Part shown: piece by piece, positions 26,520 to 40,860 of the stretch
How the letters are laid out: every line of letters starts with the position of its first letter
How positions within the stretch are numbered: the first letter of the stretch is position 1
Assembly (NCBI GenBank): GCA_963840925.1
Contig: CAWJAY010000057.1
Coordinates: forward strand, 1-64,000
Reading direction: 5' to 3'
DNA length: 64,000 bases
From: DATAOG01 sp963840925
Lineage (GTDB): Bacteria; Pseudomonadota; Alphaproteobacteria; Geminicoccales; Geminicoccaceae
Program-made: the position numbers and the translations under genes
The notes under the pieces: model-generated
What the model saw: only the letters and a program-made list of their open reading frames with translations
The model's database searches: none
What the model was told of the DNA's origin: nothing

Positions 26520-29500
26520 TCAGGCCCCGGCCTCGGCCGGGGCCGGCTCCGGCGTGGAGCGGCGGAGCTGGGCGAGGCGCCGGCAGGCGACGTAGAAGAC
26601 CGGCGTGAAGATCAGCCCGAACACGGTCACCCCGAGCATGCCGAAGGCGACCGCGGTGCCGAGCGACTGGCGCATCTCGGCGCCGGCGCCGGTCGCGAGC
26701 GCTAGCGGCACGACGCCCAGGATGAACGCGAGCGAGGTCATCAGGATCGGGCGCAGGCGCGTGCGCGCGGCCTCGGTCGCAGCGGTCCACCGGTCCAGCC
26801 CCTGGTCCTCGCCCTGGCGCGCGAACTCGACGATCAGGATCGCGTTCTTGGCGGCGAGCCCGACCAGCACGACGAAGCCGATCTGGGCGAGGATGTTGAC
26901 ATCCATGCCGCGCAACAGCAGTCCGCTGACCGCAGCCAGCAGGCACATCGGCACGATCAGGATCACGGCCAGCGGCAAAAGCCAGCTTTCATACTGCGCC
27001 GCGAGCAGAAGGAACACGAACACCACGGAAGCGACGAACACGAGCAGACCGCCGCCGGCCAGCTTCTCCTGCAGCGCGAGCTCGGTCCACTCGTAGCCGA
27101 AGCCGTCGGGCAGCACCTGCGCGGCCAGGTTCTCCATCGTCACGAGCGCGGTGCCGGTGGAGATGCCGGGCGTCGCGCTGCCCTGGACCTCGGCCGCCGG
27201 ATAGAGATTGTAGCGCGGCACCCGATAGGGCCCGCTGATGTCGCGGAAGGTCGCGACCGAGCCGAGCGGCACCATCGCCCCCTGATCGCTGCGCGTCTTG
27301 AGCCTGGTAACCTCGCGCAGCTCCTTGCGAAACGGAGCATCGGCCTGGGCCGTGACCCGGAAAGTCCGACCGAGCAGGTTGAAGTCGTTGACATAGATCG
27401 ACCCGATGTAGACCTCGAGCGCCTCGAACACCTGCTCGGGCGTGACGCCGAGCATCTCCGCCTTCACCCGGTCGATGTCGGCGTAGATCTTGGGCGTGCG
27501 GGTGTTGAACAACGAGAACACGTTGAGCAGGCCAGGCGTCTGGTTGGCGGCGGCGACCAGCGCCTGAGTCGCCGCCTCGAGCGCCTCGAGCCCGCGGCCA
27601 CGGCGGTCCTGGACCATCATCTTGAAGCCGCCGGCGGTGCCGATGCCGCGCACCGGCGGCGGCGCGACGACGACGATGAAGGCCTCCTGGATGGTCGACA
27701 GCTTGGCGTTCAGATCGGCGAGGATGACGTTCGCGCTCCGGCCGGACGCGGCGCGCTCCTCGAACGGCGCCAGCGGCGAGAAGATCGCGCCGGCGTTTGG
27801 GGCATTTGTGAACGTGGCGCCGTCGAACCCTGCGAACGGCCGCCGTGGCGACGACGCCCTCGGTGTCCAGAATGATCTCCAGGCGCGCCGCACCACGGCG
27901 TCGGTGCGGGCGAGCGAGGACCCCGGCGGCAGCTGGATCACGGTGATCAGATAGCCCAGGTCCTGCGGTGGGATGAAGCCCGTGGGCGCGCGCTCGAACT
28001 GCCAGCCGGTGAGCGCAATCAGGCCGGCGTAGACCACGAGCACGACCGCGGTCAACCGGACCAGCCGGCGGGTCACGTTGCCGTAACCGCGCGCCAGTCG
28101 GTCGAACAGCCAGTTGAAGCCGGCAAAGATGCCGTGCACCGGACGGAGCAGCAGCGGTCGCGATTTCGTCTCGGCGCTGCGGCGGCTTGAGCAGCAGCGC
28201 GCACAGCGCCGGGCTGAGCGTCATCGAGACGAGGAGGGAGATGCCGGTGGCCGCTGCGATGGTGATCGCGAACTGCCGGAAGAACTGGCCCGAGATGCCG
28301 CTGATGAAGGCGGCCGGAATGAACACCGCCCCGAGCACCAGCGCGATCGCGACCAGGGCGTTGCCGACCTCGTCGATCGTGCGGTGCGCCGCGTCTTTCG
28401 GGCTCATGCCCTGCTCGAGGTTGCGTTCGACGTTCTCGACCACCACGATCGCGTCGTCGACCACGATGCCGATCGCCAGCACCAGGCCGAACAGGGACAG
28501 GTTGTTGAGCGAGAAGCCGAACGCCGCCATCACCGCGAAAGTGCCGATCAGCGAGATCGGGATGGCGACGATCGGGATGATCGAGGCGCGCCAGGTCTGC
28601 AGGAACAGGATGACCACCAGGACGACGAGAATCACCGCCTCGTAGATCGTGTCGATCACCGCCTGGACCGACTGGGCGATGAACTCGGTCGGGTTGTAAC
28701 TTCACGTCGAAGCGCAGGCCCGACGGGAAGTCCGTCGCCAGCTCGGCCATGGTCGCCAGCAGTCGGCCGGCGGTCGCGAGCGCGTTCGAGCCCGGCTGCT
28801 GGAAGATCAGCAGCGGCACCGCCGGCCGGCGGTCGAGATAGCCGTTGGCGGTATAGTCCTGGGCGCCGAGCTCGATGCGGGCGATGTCACGCAGACGCGT
28901 GACCCGGCCGCCGGGCTCGGTCTTGACCACGATGTTCTCGAATTCCCTGGCCTCCTTGAGGCGGCCGAGCGTCTCGACGTTGAGCTGGAAGGCGCCCTGA
29001 TCGGGCACTGGCGGCTGGTTGAGCACACCCGAGGCGACCTGCACGTTCTGGCCGCGCAGCGCCTGGACCACGTCGCCCGCGGTCAGGTTGCGCGCGGCCA
29101 CTTTGTCGGGATCGAGCCAGATGCGCATCGAATAGTTGCGCGCGCCGAACACGCGCACATCACCGACCCCCTCGATCCGGGCCAGGACGTCCCGGATCTG
29201 CAGGTTCGCGTAGTTTGAGATGTACAGCTGGTCGCGCGAACTCGTCCGGCGAACTAAGGTGGATCACCATCAGCAGGTCGGGCGAGTTCTTGCGCACCGT
29301 GACGCCGATCTGGCGGACCTCCTCGGGCAGTCGGGGCTCGGCGATCGCGACGCGGTTTTGGACCAGCACCTGGGCGATGTCGAGATCGGTTCCCAGCGCG
29401 AAGGTCACCGTCAGCGACAGCTGGCCGTCGGCGGTCGCCTGGCTGACCATGTAGAGCATGCCCTCGACCCCGTTGATCTCCTGCTCGAGCGGGGTCGAGA

Positions 29501-29687
29501 CGGTGTCGCTCACAACCTCGGCCGAGGCGCCGGGATAGCTCGCGGTCACCTGGACGGTCGGTGGCGCGATCTCCGGGTACTGAGCGACCGGCAGGGCAAG
29601 ATAGGCGGCGGCGCCGAGGAGGACGATCAGGATCGAGACGACCGACGCGAAGATCGGCCGGTCGACGAAGAAATGCCCGAAGCGCAT
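26520..29687 (-). CDS. RND efflux permease, HAE1/AcrB family, frameshifted
   Basis: Inner-membrane proton-driven drug/solute efflux permease, about 1,050 codons, normal for AcrB. N-terminus 'MRFGHFFVDRPIFASVVSIL'. Further hallmarks are 'YPGASAEVVSDTV', the helix 4 segment 'VLAIGIVVDDAIVVVENVE' with the paired Asp residues of the proton relay, and 'LVGLAAKNAILIVEFARQ' near the C-terminus. Four frame changes (near 29241, 28698, 28160 and 27840) break it; the first two are a single extra G and a single extra T. Made with the adaptor just upstream; no outer-membrane channel gene is in the window. Confidence 0.9.
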
Positions 29688-29705
29688 GGCCGCTGGTCCG
29701 GCTGC

Positions 29706-30884
29706 TCAGCTTTCGGACGCCACGGGCGGCGGCGGCAGTTCGATCTGGCCTTCCCTGGGCGTCACCTCCATGCCCGGGCGCACCCGCAGCAGGCCGTTGA
29801 TCACGATCCGGTCGTCCGGCTCGAGTCCGCGCCGCACGATGCGCAGGCCGAGCTCCGTCGGTCCCGGGCGAACCACGCGCGGCTCGATCTTGTTATCCGT
29901 GGTCACGGTCATGACCAGCTTTTGCGATTGGTCGGTGACGATTGCCTCGTCCGGGATCAGGATCGCCGGGTATTCCGGCGAGCCCGGGATCCGGATCGTG
30001 CCGAACTGGCCGGGCTGGATCAGATGGTCCGGGTTGAAGAACTCGGCGCGCGCCCGCACCGTGCCCGAAGCCTGGTCGACGACGTTGTCGACGAAGTTCA
30101 TCCGCCCCTGCCGGTGCCAGTCGTCCTCATCGACCAGCTTGACGTTGACCAGGGTCGAGCGATCGCGGGTCGAGGGCAGCTCGCCCGCCAGCACGGCCCG
30201 CTGATAGCCGAGGAAATCGGCCTCGCTCATGTCGAACACGAAGTAGATCGGGCTCTGCGTCACGATCGTGGTCAGGAGCGTCGATTCGGTGACCAGGTTG
30301 CCGATGTCGACCCGGCGGTCGGAGATTCGCCCGGCGATCGGCGCCTCGATCCGGGTGTAGTCGAGGTTGAGCTGAGCCTGCTGGAGCGCCGCCTGCGCAG
30401 CGCCCGCGCTCGCCTCGGCCGCCCGCCGCTCCTGCAACCGCTGATCATAGTTGGTCTGGGCGAACGCCGGGCTGCCGATCAGCTTTGCGACCCGCTCGAA
30501 CTGGATATCGGCCAGCTCGAGCTGGGCCTCTGCGCTCGCCAGATCGGCGCGGGCGCGCGCGAGTGCCGCCTCGAACGGCCGCGGATCGATCAGGAACAGG
30601 CTCTGGCTTTTCTCGACCACCTGGCCGTCCCGGAAGTCGATCGTCGCGAGATAGCCCGAGACCCGGGCCCGGACGTCGACCCACTGGAGAGCCTCGAAGC
30701 GGCCGGTGAACTCGGTCCACTCGACCAGCTTTTCCACGCGTGGACGGGCCACGGTGACCTCCGGCGGCGGCGCCGTGGCCTTGCCGGCATCGGCGCCGTC
30801 ATCGCAGCCGGCGAGCGCGAGCGCGCCAAGCAGAATCCACGCCAGGGCCGGCACCGTCGGATTGCGCACCAGGGCTCGTTGCAT
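29706..30884 (-). CDS. RND efflux periplasmic adaptor lipoprotein
   Basis: Membrane fusion protein of about 392 residues, intact. It starts at ATG 30884 after GGAGGGAG. A lipoprotein signal ends in the lipobox 'LALAGC', anchoring it to the inner membrane. Lipoyl/hairpin segments ('VRARVSGYLATIDFRDGQVV', 'LDYTRIEAPIAGRISDRRVD') and the beta-barrel region follow. It is 18 bases upstream of the RND permease and bridges it to an outer-membrane channel. No local regulator is evident. Confidence 0.92.
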   Translation of the reverse strand: MQRALVRNPTVPALAWILLGALALAGCDDGADAGKATAPPPEVTVARPRVEKLVEWTEFTGRFEALQWVDVRARVSGYLATIDFRDGQVVEKSQSLFLIDPRPFEAALARARADLASAEAQLELADIQFERVAKLIGSPAFAQTNYDQRLQERRAAEASAGAAQAALQQAQLNLDYTRIEAPIAGRISDRRVDIGNLVTESTLLTTIVTQSPIYFVFDMSEADFLGYQRAVLAGELPSTRDRSTLVNVKLVDEDDWHRQGRMNFVDNVVDQASGTVRARAEFFNPDHLIQPGQFGTIRIPGSPEYPAILIPDEAIVTDQSQKLVMTVTTDNKIEPRVVRPGPTELGLRIVRRGLEPDDRIVINGLLRVRPGMEVTPREGQIELPPPPVASES

Positions 30885-30998
30885 CCGGTCACTCCCTCCG
30901 CCGCGCCGCGGCCCAGCGCCCGACGCAGTCGGCTGAGCCGCAGCCATTTACATAGCGTGAACGGTCGTGACCGGTAGCCCGGCCGGCGGTGCCGGCGG

Positions 30999-31950
30999 TC
31001 AGAAGTCGGGGTGAGCCGGCATGTCGACCGGTTGCAGCAGGAATCGGCGCAGGATCTCGCGATAGCCGCGGTAGATCAGGCCGCCGTTCTCCTCGAGCAG
31101 CTCTCGCCGCTCGGCCCGGTAGTAAGCGGGCAGCGCGTGCCAGGGCAGGTCCGGGCGCTTGTGGTGGGCGAGGTGCAGATTGTTGTTGAGGAACAGCAGC
31201 GAGAAGAACCAGCCGGTCTCGACCAGCGCGGTCCGCTCGAAGTCGGTGCGGGCCGCCTTGTGCTCGGCGAACGAGCGCACCAGCGTCAGGCTGGCGCCGG
31301 GCAGCACGAAGGTCAGCAGATATTGCCAGAGCGGCAGGCCGCAGACCACGCTCACCCACAGCGCCACCAGCGCCGCGGCCGGCAGGTGCCAGAGCCAGAT
31401 CGCGAGATGGCGGCGGTCGCCGGCGGCGAGCGCCCGGCCCTCGGCCCAGAAGAACTGCCCGATCACCAGGAACGGCCCGAGCAGCAGCCGCCCGAGCAGC
31501 GTGTTGTGCGTCCGCAGGGTCAGCCGGACCAGCTGCGGCAGGTGCTGCCAGGTCGCCCGATCGACATAGAACGACTCCGGGTCGCGCCAGGGCTCGGTCA
31601 GGATCTCGACCTGGTGGTGCGCCCGATGGGCCGCCCGATAGAGCGGAAACGGCAGCCAGAGCGCGAGCGGCGGCAGTGCCGGCAGATCGTTCAGCCAGCG
31701 CCGGCGGGCGAGCTGGCCGTGGACCGCCTCGTGCTGCAAGGAGCCGTGCCAGGCGATCAGCGCGCCGCCGACCGCCGCCAGCAGCCACCAGGGCAACACG
31801 CTGTGGAACCAGGTAGCAAGGCCAAAGCCGCTGTAGATCACCACGGCCACGACCCACGACGGGCCTGACCGTCTCAGCCAGGTCGACCGACCCGGCGAGG
31901 CGCTCGTTGTCGACACGCCACGAACCCTCCAAGAACACGCCGAAACGCAT
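30999..31950 (-). CDS. fatty acid desaturase, one frameshift near N-terminus
   Basis: Membrane-bound di-iron desaturase/hydroxylase fold with three His boxes: 'QHEAVHGQ', 'HRAHHQ' and 'LHLAHHKRPDLPWH'. Four or more hydrophobic helices flank them. The best start is the ATG at 31950 ('MRFGVFLEGSWRVDNER', GAAGGA upstream); its frame joins the main frame at ~31862, where one base is off. An alternative is a GTG at 31916 in the main frame. It would use O2 and electrons to desaturate acyl chains or hydroxylate a lipid; substrate unknown. Confidence 0.85.
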
Positions 31951-32164
31951 TCCTTCGAACGCTCGCGACTACGCGAAGGATGTCAGGCCAAGCCGGTTCC
32001 CGTTCGAAACAGCCGCGCTCCGGGAACCCTGCCCTTCTTGGTGCCTGCTTTGAAAAGAGCGTAGCGGATCGGCGGCGGCTCGGCCATCGGAAAGTTGGCG
32101 CAGCCGGCCGGCGGCAGCACTCATCCTCGGTTGCGCGCGCCGATCGCACGCGCCGGAGCCGCGG

Positions 32165-32192
32165 TTGACAGCCCAGGGCGATGGGGTACTGT
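32165..32192 (+). promoter_or_regulatory. candidate sigma70 promoter of the peptide ABC operon
   Basis: TTGACA (32165-32170), 16-base spacer, TACTGT (32187-32192), about 110 bases before the GTG of the binding protein. The 350-base gap from 31951 to 32300 contains no gene that I can see and separates the leftward desaturase from the rightward operon. Confidence 0.45.
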
Positions 32193-32300
32193 CGAGCCCA
32201 GATGCGGATTTCGACGGCCCGGAGCGGCTTCGATTCAGGGAGGGCCGTGCAGCGGCGTCGGGATCTGGGAGGCGCAACGCGACAGCGACGGAGAACGACC

Positions 32301-33981
<1,681 letters not shown>

Positions 33982-34111
33982 TGTTCGCGGCGCGCGCTCC
34001 GGGCGTCGGCCCGGGGCGCGGGCCGCCGCCCGATCCGACCCGGGCGTCCGGCGCCGGCAGCACAGCTAGGCGCCGGCCCCGCCCCAAGCACCAAGAGCGC
34101 TGAGGCCCGCC

Positions 34112-35062
34112 ATGCTGCCGCTGATCCTCCGCCGCCTGCTGCAGATGGTGCTGATCATGGCGGTGGCCTCGTTGATCCTGTTCCTGATCTTCGATACCGA
34201 GCAGTTCAAAAAGAAGATCGCGGTCGCCGAGCTCGGCGGCTTCGCGGTCTCCGCGCTGAGCGAGGAATCCTACCAGAGCTGGCTCGCCGAGAAGGGCCTG
34301 GACGAGCCCTTCTACCAGCGTTACGCGAACTGGATCGGCGACGTCCTGCGCGGCCATTTCGGCAAATCCTTCGAGAAGAACGCCCCGGTCGGTCCGCTGC
34401 TGCTCGAGCGGCTGCTGAACACGGGCATCCTGGCGTTCTGGGTGTTCGCGCTGATGATCCCGATCTCGCTGGTCACGGGCGTGCTCGCGGGCATGAAGGA
34501 GGGCTCGGTGCAGGACCGGACCATCACCGTGCTCTCGGTGGTCACGACCTCGATCCCCGAGATCGCGACCGCGATCATCCTGACCGTCGTGTTCGCGCTC
34601 GGCCTGGGCTGGCTGCCGGCCAAATCGGCGATGATCCAGGGCTTCAACTGGAAAGAGCTGGTCCTGCCGGTGATGACGCTCGTGCTTTACGATTTCGGCT
34701 ACGTGGCGCGGATGACCCGGGCCTCGATGGCCGAGGTCATGACCTCGCAGTACATCCGGACCGCGGTGCTCAAGGGCATCCCCTACCAGCGGGTGATCAT
34801 GAAGCATGCGCTGCGCAACGCGTTGATCGCGCCGTTCACGGTCATCGTGCTGCAGCTCAACTGGCTGCTCTCGGGCGTGGTCGTGGTCGAGGTGTTCTTC
34901 GAGTACGACGGCTTCGGCAAGCTGCTGCTGGAGGCGGCGCTGTTCGGTGACGTCTACGTCGTCCAGGCCTGCACGCTGGTGGCGGTGATCGTGGCCGTGA
35001 CCTCCCAGATCATCTCGGATGTCGGCTACACCTTCCTCAACCCGCGCATCCGGTTCGCCTGA
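34112..35062 (+). CDS. ABC permease DppB/OppB type
   Basis: Intact 316-residue inner-membrane permease with about six helices. It has the N-terminal 'LPLILRRLLQMVLIMAVASL', the large periplasmic loop typical of DppB, and the ATPase-contact EAA region 'YIRTAVLKGIPYQRVIMKHA'. It pairs with the DppC-type protein ten bases downstream. Confidence 0.9.
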   Translation: MLPLILRRLLQMVLIMAVASLILFLIFDTEQFKKKIAVAELGGFAVSALSEESYQSWLAEKGLDEPFYQRYANWIGDVLRGHFGKSFEKNAPVGPLLLERLLNTGILAFWVFALMIPISLVTGVLAGMKEGSVQDRTITVLSVVTTSIPEIATAIILTVVFALGLGWLPAKSAMIQGFNWKELVLPVMTLVLYDFGYVARMTRASMAEVMTSQYIRTAVLKGIPYQRVIMKHALRNALIAPFTVIVLQLNWLLSGVVVVEVFFEYDGFGKLLLEAALFGDVYVVQACTLVAVIVAVTSQIISDVGYTFLNPRIRFA

Positions 35063-35072
35063 GGAGACCGCC

Positions 35073-36104
35073 ATGGCCACGGCCGTCGCGACCGTCCCGC
35101 CCGTCCGCTCCACCCCGCTGCTGGAGCGGCTGACGACGCCGCGCGCGCTGATCCTGCTGGTGGCGTTGATGTGGGTGCCGCTGACCCTGCACGTGATGTT
35201 CGGTCACCTGCTCGGCGGCGCCCGCAACTACGTCCTGCTGCCCGCGATCCCGGCCGCCGTGCTGCTCTACTTGCTGGCGCTTCGGGCCTGGCGGGAATCC
35301 TGGATTGCGATGATCGGCATCACGCTCGTGATGTTCTGGCTGCTGATGGCGGTGACCGCGCCGTTCCTGCCGCTGCTCGACCCCAACAAGCCGATCGCGC
35401 CGTTCACCTTGCCGCTGACCGAGAAGCGGGACGTGTTCTTCTGGCTCGGCACCGACTTCAAGGGCCGGGACATGCTGTCGCGCAACATCTGGGGCTGCCA
35501 GCGGGTGCTGGTCTGGGGGGTGACCGCGACGCTGGTCGCGTACGCCGTCGGCACGATGTTCGGCCTGCTCGCCGGCTATCTCTCCGGCTGGTGGGACGAG
35601 GTCATCTCGTTCTTCGCCAACGTGCTGCTGTCGTTCCCGGTCATGGTGCTGTTCATCGTGATCCTGAACTATCTGGGCCCCTCGGGCTTCAACATCGTGA
35701 TCGCGGTGACGTTCGCCTCGGCGCCGGCGATCATGCGGATCGTGCGCGGGCTGACGCTCGACATCAAGACCCGCGACTACGTGTTCGCGGCCCAGACCCG
35801 GGGCGAGAGCCCGCTCTACATCATGCTGGTCGAGCTGTTGCCGAACGCGCGCGGGCCGATCATCGTCGATGCCTGCCTGCGGCTCGGCTACACCACGGTC
35901 GCGATCACGACGCTGACCTTCCTCGGCCTCGGCCTCCAGCCGCCCGACCCAGACTGGGGCCTGATGATCAAGGAAGCCGCCAAGACCGCGATGCTGTTCA
36001 AGTTCTCCTACATGCTGATCGTGCCGGCGCTGTCGGTCTCGACTCTGATCCTGGGCTTCAATCTGCTGGCCGACGGTCTGCGCGAGATGAGCCTGCGCGA
36101 CTGA
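35073..36104 (+). CDS. ABC permease DppC/OppC type
   Basis: Intact 343-residue permease. The start at 35073 has GAGGAG upstream. The N-terminal cytoplasmic stretch is followed by 'FWLGTDFKGRDMLSRNIWG', a DppC hallmark, and the EAA loop 'YVFAAQTRGESPLYIMLVEL'. About six helices. It acts with the DppB partner as the translocation pore. Confidence 0.9.
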   Translation: MATAVATVPPVRSTPLLERLTTPRALILLVALMWVPLTLHVMFGHLLGGARNYVLLPAIPAAVLLYLLALRAWRESWIAMIGITLVMFWLLMAVTAPFLPLLDPNKPIAPFTLPLTEKRDVFFWLGTDFKGRDMLSRNIWGCQRVLVWGVTATLVAYAVGTMFGLLAGYLSGWWDEVISFFANVLLSFPVMVLFIVILNYLGPSGFNIVIAVTFASAPAIMRIVRGLTLDIKTRDYVFAAQTRGESPLYIMLVELLPNARGPIIVDACLRLGYTTVAITTLTFLGLGLQPPDPDWGLMIKEAAKTAMLFKFSYMLIVPALSVSTLILGFNLLADGLREMSLRD

Positions 36105-36116
36105 GGGAGCCGCGTC

Positions 36117-38205
36117 ATGACGGAGCCGACCCCGGTCCTGGAGTGCAAGGATCTTTGCATCTCCTACTTCACGCGCGCGGGCGAGATCCCGGCGGTGGTC
36201 GACTTCAACCTGACCGTGATGCCCGGGGAGGCGGTCGGGATCGTCGGCGAGTTCGGGCTGCGGCAAGTCGACCGTGGCGCTCGCGATCATGCAGTACATG
36301 GGCAAGAACGGCCGCATCATGTCCGGCGAGATCAAGTTCAAGGGCCGGGACATGACCGCGATGCGCGAGCAGGAGCTGCGCCAGTTGCGCGGCTCGCAGA
36401 TCGCGATGGTCTATCAGGAGCCGATGGCCTCGCTCAATCCGTCGATGAAGATTGCCCAACAGCTGATGGAGGTGCCGAAGTTCCACGAGGGGGCGTCGGA
36501 CAAGGAGGCGTACGCCCGCGCGCTGGCGATGCTGGGCAATGTCCGGCTGCCCGATCCGCAGCGGATCATGGAGAGCTATCCGCACCAGATCTCGGGCGGC
36601 CAGCAGCAGCGGGTCGTGATCGCGATGGCGCTGCTCTCGAACCCCGCGCTGCTGCTGCTGGACGAGCCGACCACAGCGCTCGACGTCACGGTCGAGGCCG
36701 GCATCGTCCAGCTGATCAAGGAGATCAGCGGCCGCTTCGGCACCTCGATGATCTACATCTCGCACAACCTCGGCCTGATCCTCGAGACCTGCGACCGGAT
36801 CACGGTGATGTACTCGGGCGAGGCGGTCGAGGTCGGCACGGTCGGCGAGGTCTTCGACCGGATGCGCCACCCCTACACGCGCGGGCTGTTCAACTCGATC
36901 CCGCTGCCCGGCGCCGACAAGCACGCCCGCCCGCTGGTCGCGATCCCGGGCCAGCTGCCGCTGCCCCACGAGCGCCCAGAGGGCTGCAACTTCGGGCCGC
37001 GCTGCGAGTTCTTCCGTGCCGGCACCTGCGATCACGGCTTCATCAGGATGGAGGCGGTCCCGGGCCAGCCCGGCCACATGACCCGCTGCCGGCGCTTTCA
37101 GGAGATCGACTGGCGGAGCCGGCCCAAGCATAGCGAGGCGGTCGCGGCGGCCGAGACCGGCCCGGTCGTGCTCCGGGTCGAGGAGCTGAAGAAGTATTAC
37201 GAGATCCGCGACAGCTCGCTGATGGCGATGATCCGCGGCCGGCGCGTGCGCACGGTCAAGGCGAACGAGAAGCTCGATTTCGATGCCCGCGAGGCGGAGA
37301 CCGTGGCGCTGGTCGGCGAGTCGGGCTGCGGCAAGTCGACCTTGGCCAAGGTGCTGCTCGGCCTCGAGACCGCGACCGAAGGCAAGGCCGTGCTCGACAA
37401 CCAGGACCTGAGCCAGATACCGGTGCAGAAGCGGCGCCCGCAGGTCGTGAGCCACCTGCAGATGGTCTTCCAGAACCCGTTCGATACCCTCAACCCGAGC
37501 CATACGGTCGGCGGTCAGATCGGGCGCGTGATCCGCAAGTTCGGGGTCGAGAAGGACCCGGAGAAGGTGCGCGAGCGGGTCATGCAGCTGCTCGACATCG
37601 TCAAGCTGCCGCGCGACTTCTACCGGCGCCGGCCGCGCCAGCTGTCGGGCGGCCAGAAGCAGCGGGTCGGGATCGCGCGCGCCTTCGCGGGCAACCCGCG
37701 GGTCGTGGTCGCCGACGAGCCGGTCTCAGCACTCGACGTCTCGGTCCAGGCGGCGGTCAGCCAGCTGCTGATGGAGATCCAGCGCGAGAACCGGACCACG
37801 CTGCTCTTCATCAGCCACGATCTGTCGCTGGTCCGCTACCTGGCCGACCGCGTGGTCGTGATGTACCTCGGCACGATCGCCGAGCAGGGCACGACCGACG
37901 AGGTGTTCCAGCCGCCCTATCACCCCTATACCGAGGCGCTCCTGTCCGCGATCCCGATCGCCGACACCTCGGTGCACAAGAAGAACATCGTGCTCGAGGG
38001 CGATATCCCCTCGGCGGTCGACCCGCCGCCCGGCTGCCCATTCCAGACCCGCTGCCCGCGCAAGCTCGGCAAGATCTGCGAGGAGCAGGCGCCGCCGATC
38101 CGGGTGTTCGGCCGCGGCCACAAGATCGCCTGCCACATCGCCCCCGACGACCTGTTGCGCATGGAGCCGGTGATCGTGATGGGCGCCAAGGAGGCGGCGG
38201 AGTAG
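36117..38205 (+). CDS. double ABC ATPase (DppD-DppF fusion), one frameshift
   Basis: Two complete ATPase modules in one polypeptide of about 696 codons. Module 1 has Walker A around 36250, signature 'ISGGQQQRV' and Walker B 'LLLLDEPTTALDV', with the oligopeptide-type C-terminal 'NFGPRCEFFRAGTC'. Module 2 has 'VGESGCGKSTLAKVLLG', 'LSGGQKQRVGIARA' and 'VVVADEPVSALDV', then 'CPFQTRCPRKLGKIC'. An extra T at ~36252 (GAGTTCGGG for GAGTCGGG) breaks the first Walker A; removing it gives GESGCGKST. DppD and DppF are separate genes in many bacteria; here they form one chain that would supply both sites of the transporter. Confidence 0.9.
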
Positions 38206-38237
38206 GCATCGCTCCGCCGAAAGCTTGCCAGTCGACT

Positions 38238-38267
38238 TTGCGAAGGCGGCTCGATCGGGTGTAGGAT
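38238..38267 (+). promoter_or_regulatory. candidate promoter giving a nearly leaderless Uma2 transcript
   Basis: TTGCGA (38238-38243), 18-base spacer, TAGGAT (38262-38267). The ATG at 38277 would lie within a few bases of the transcription start, and no ribosome binding site is visible before it, which fits a leaderless message. Confidence 0.35.
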
Positions 38268-38276
38268 CTCTGAGCC

Positions 38277-38834
38277 ATGGCAACCCAGCCGGCCGATCTC
38301 CGGATGACGCTCGCCGAGTTCCTCGACTGGGACGACGGCACCGAGACCCGCTACGAGCTGATCGACGGGCGCGTTCTCGCGATGGCGCCGCCCAATCCCC
38401 GGCATAGCGCGCTTACCGGACAGCTTGCCCGGATGATCGGCAATGGGCTTCAGCCGCCGTGCCGCGTTTTCGTCGAAGCCGGTATCGTCACCCCCGACCG
38501 GCCGGATACTTATCTGCAGGCCGATCTCGCGGTCAGCTGCCGCCCGCCGCGCGAGCAGGAGCGCGACGTCGCCGAGCCAATCCTCGTCGTCGAGGTGGAA
38601 TCCCCGGGCACCGTTCGCCACGACCGCGGGGTCAAGGTGGACCGCTACCGCGAACTGGTCTCGGTCCAGGAAATTCCTCTGGTTGCGAGCCAGGAGCGGC
38701 GGGTTCAGCTCTGGCGCCGCCAACAGGGAAAATGGAGCGTCGAGGACGTGATCGGCGATGCGAGCCTCCGGCTCGAGAGCTGCGCCCTCACGATCCCGCT
38801 GGCCGAGCTCTACGCCGGAGCTCTGAGCGCCTCG
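38277..38834 (+). CDS. Uma2-family predicted nuclease, in frame with urocanase
   Basis: About 186 residues of the Uma2 family (restriction-endonuclease-like fold). It begins 'RMTLAEFLDWDDGTETRYEL' and has the active-site strand region 'YLQADLAVSC' and 'PILVVEVESPGTVRHDRGVK' with the expected D...ExE pattern. It ends 'IPLAELYAG', the usual Uma2 C-terminus, but then runs without a stop into the urocanase start ('ALSAS' then MEL). A TGA lies one frame away at 38824-38826, so a one-base error could hide the natural stop. Uma2 function is unknown. Confidence 0.8.
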
Positions 38835-40511
<1,677 letters not shown>

Positions 40512-40600
40512 CGGAGCGGACCTCGCCGTCGCCTGGTCGCTGGTCGTCGCGGCCGATCCACATCATCTGAACAGCGGGCTGCGGTGGAGGCTGCGCTCGA

Positions 40601-40849
40601 TGCGCACGGCGGCGGTCACGGCGATGGTTCTGCTCGGCCCTGCTCGGCGCCAGCGTCGGCCGTGGCGCTCTGGGCATGGGCGAGATCGGCGAGGTCGCGA
40701 TCAGCCCGCACGGGCTGATCGCGCTCGGGCTCGGCGCGGGCTGAGCTTCCTGCTCGGCGCCGGGCTGATGGCGCTGATGTTCTTCTCGAGCCGGCGCGGC
40801 TACGACGAGCGCGCCCACGAGGCCGATCCGACCCGGCCGCCGAGGAGTG
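40601..40849 (+). CDS. small two-helix membrane protein, frameshifted
   Basis: Read across two frame changes (extra C near 40638, one base lost near 40740), the stretch gives a protein of roughly 83 residues. It starts 'MRTAAVTAMVLLG', continues 'PHGLIALGLGAG' and 'SFLLGAGLMALMFFSSRRGY', and ends with a polar tail 'DERAHEADPTRPPRSE'. Two hydrophobic helices and the 'GLMALMFFSSRRGYDE' pattern recall an uncharacterised small inner-membrane family of Rhodospirillales. The exact end is uncertain. Confidence 0.45.
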
Positions 40850-40860
40850 AGCGGGCGCGA

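Noticed and set aside
36245..36262. Loss of the first Walker A in the double ATPase as genuine inactivation
   Set aside because: A single extra T restores a perfect GESGCGKST and the rest of the module is conserved, so an error is far likelier.
38277..38834. Uma2 gene as a transposon or restriction system component
   Set aside because: No methylase, transposase or terminal repeats are nearby; Uma2 genes usually occur singly.
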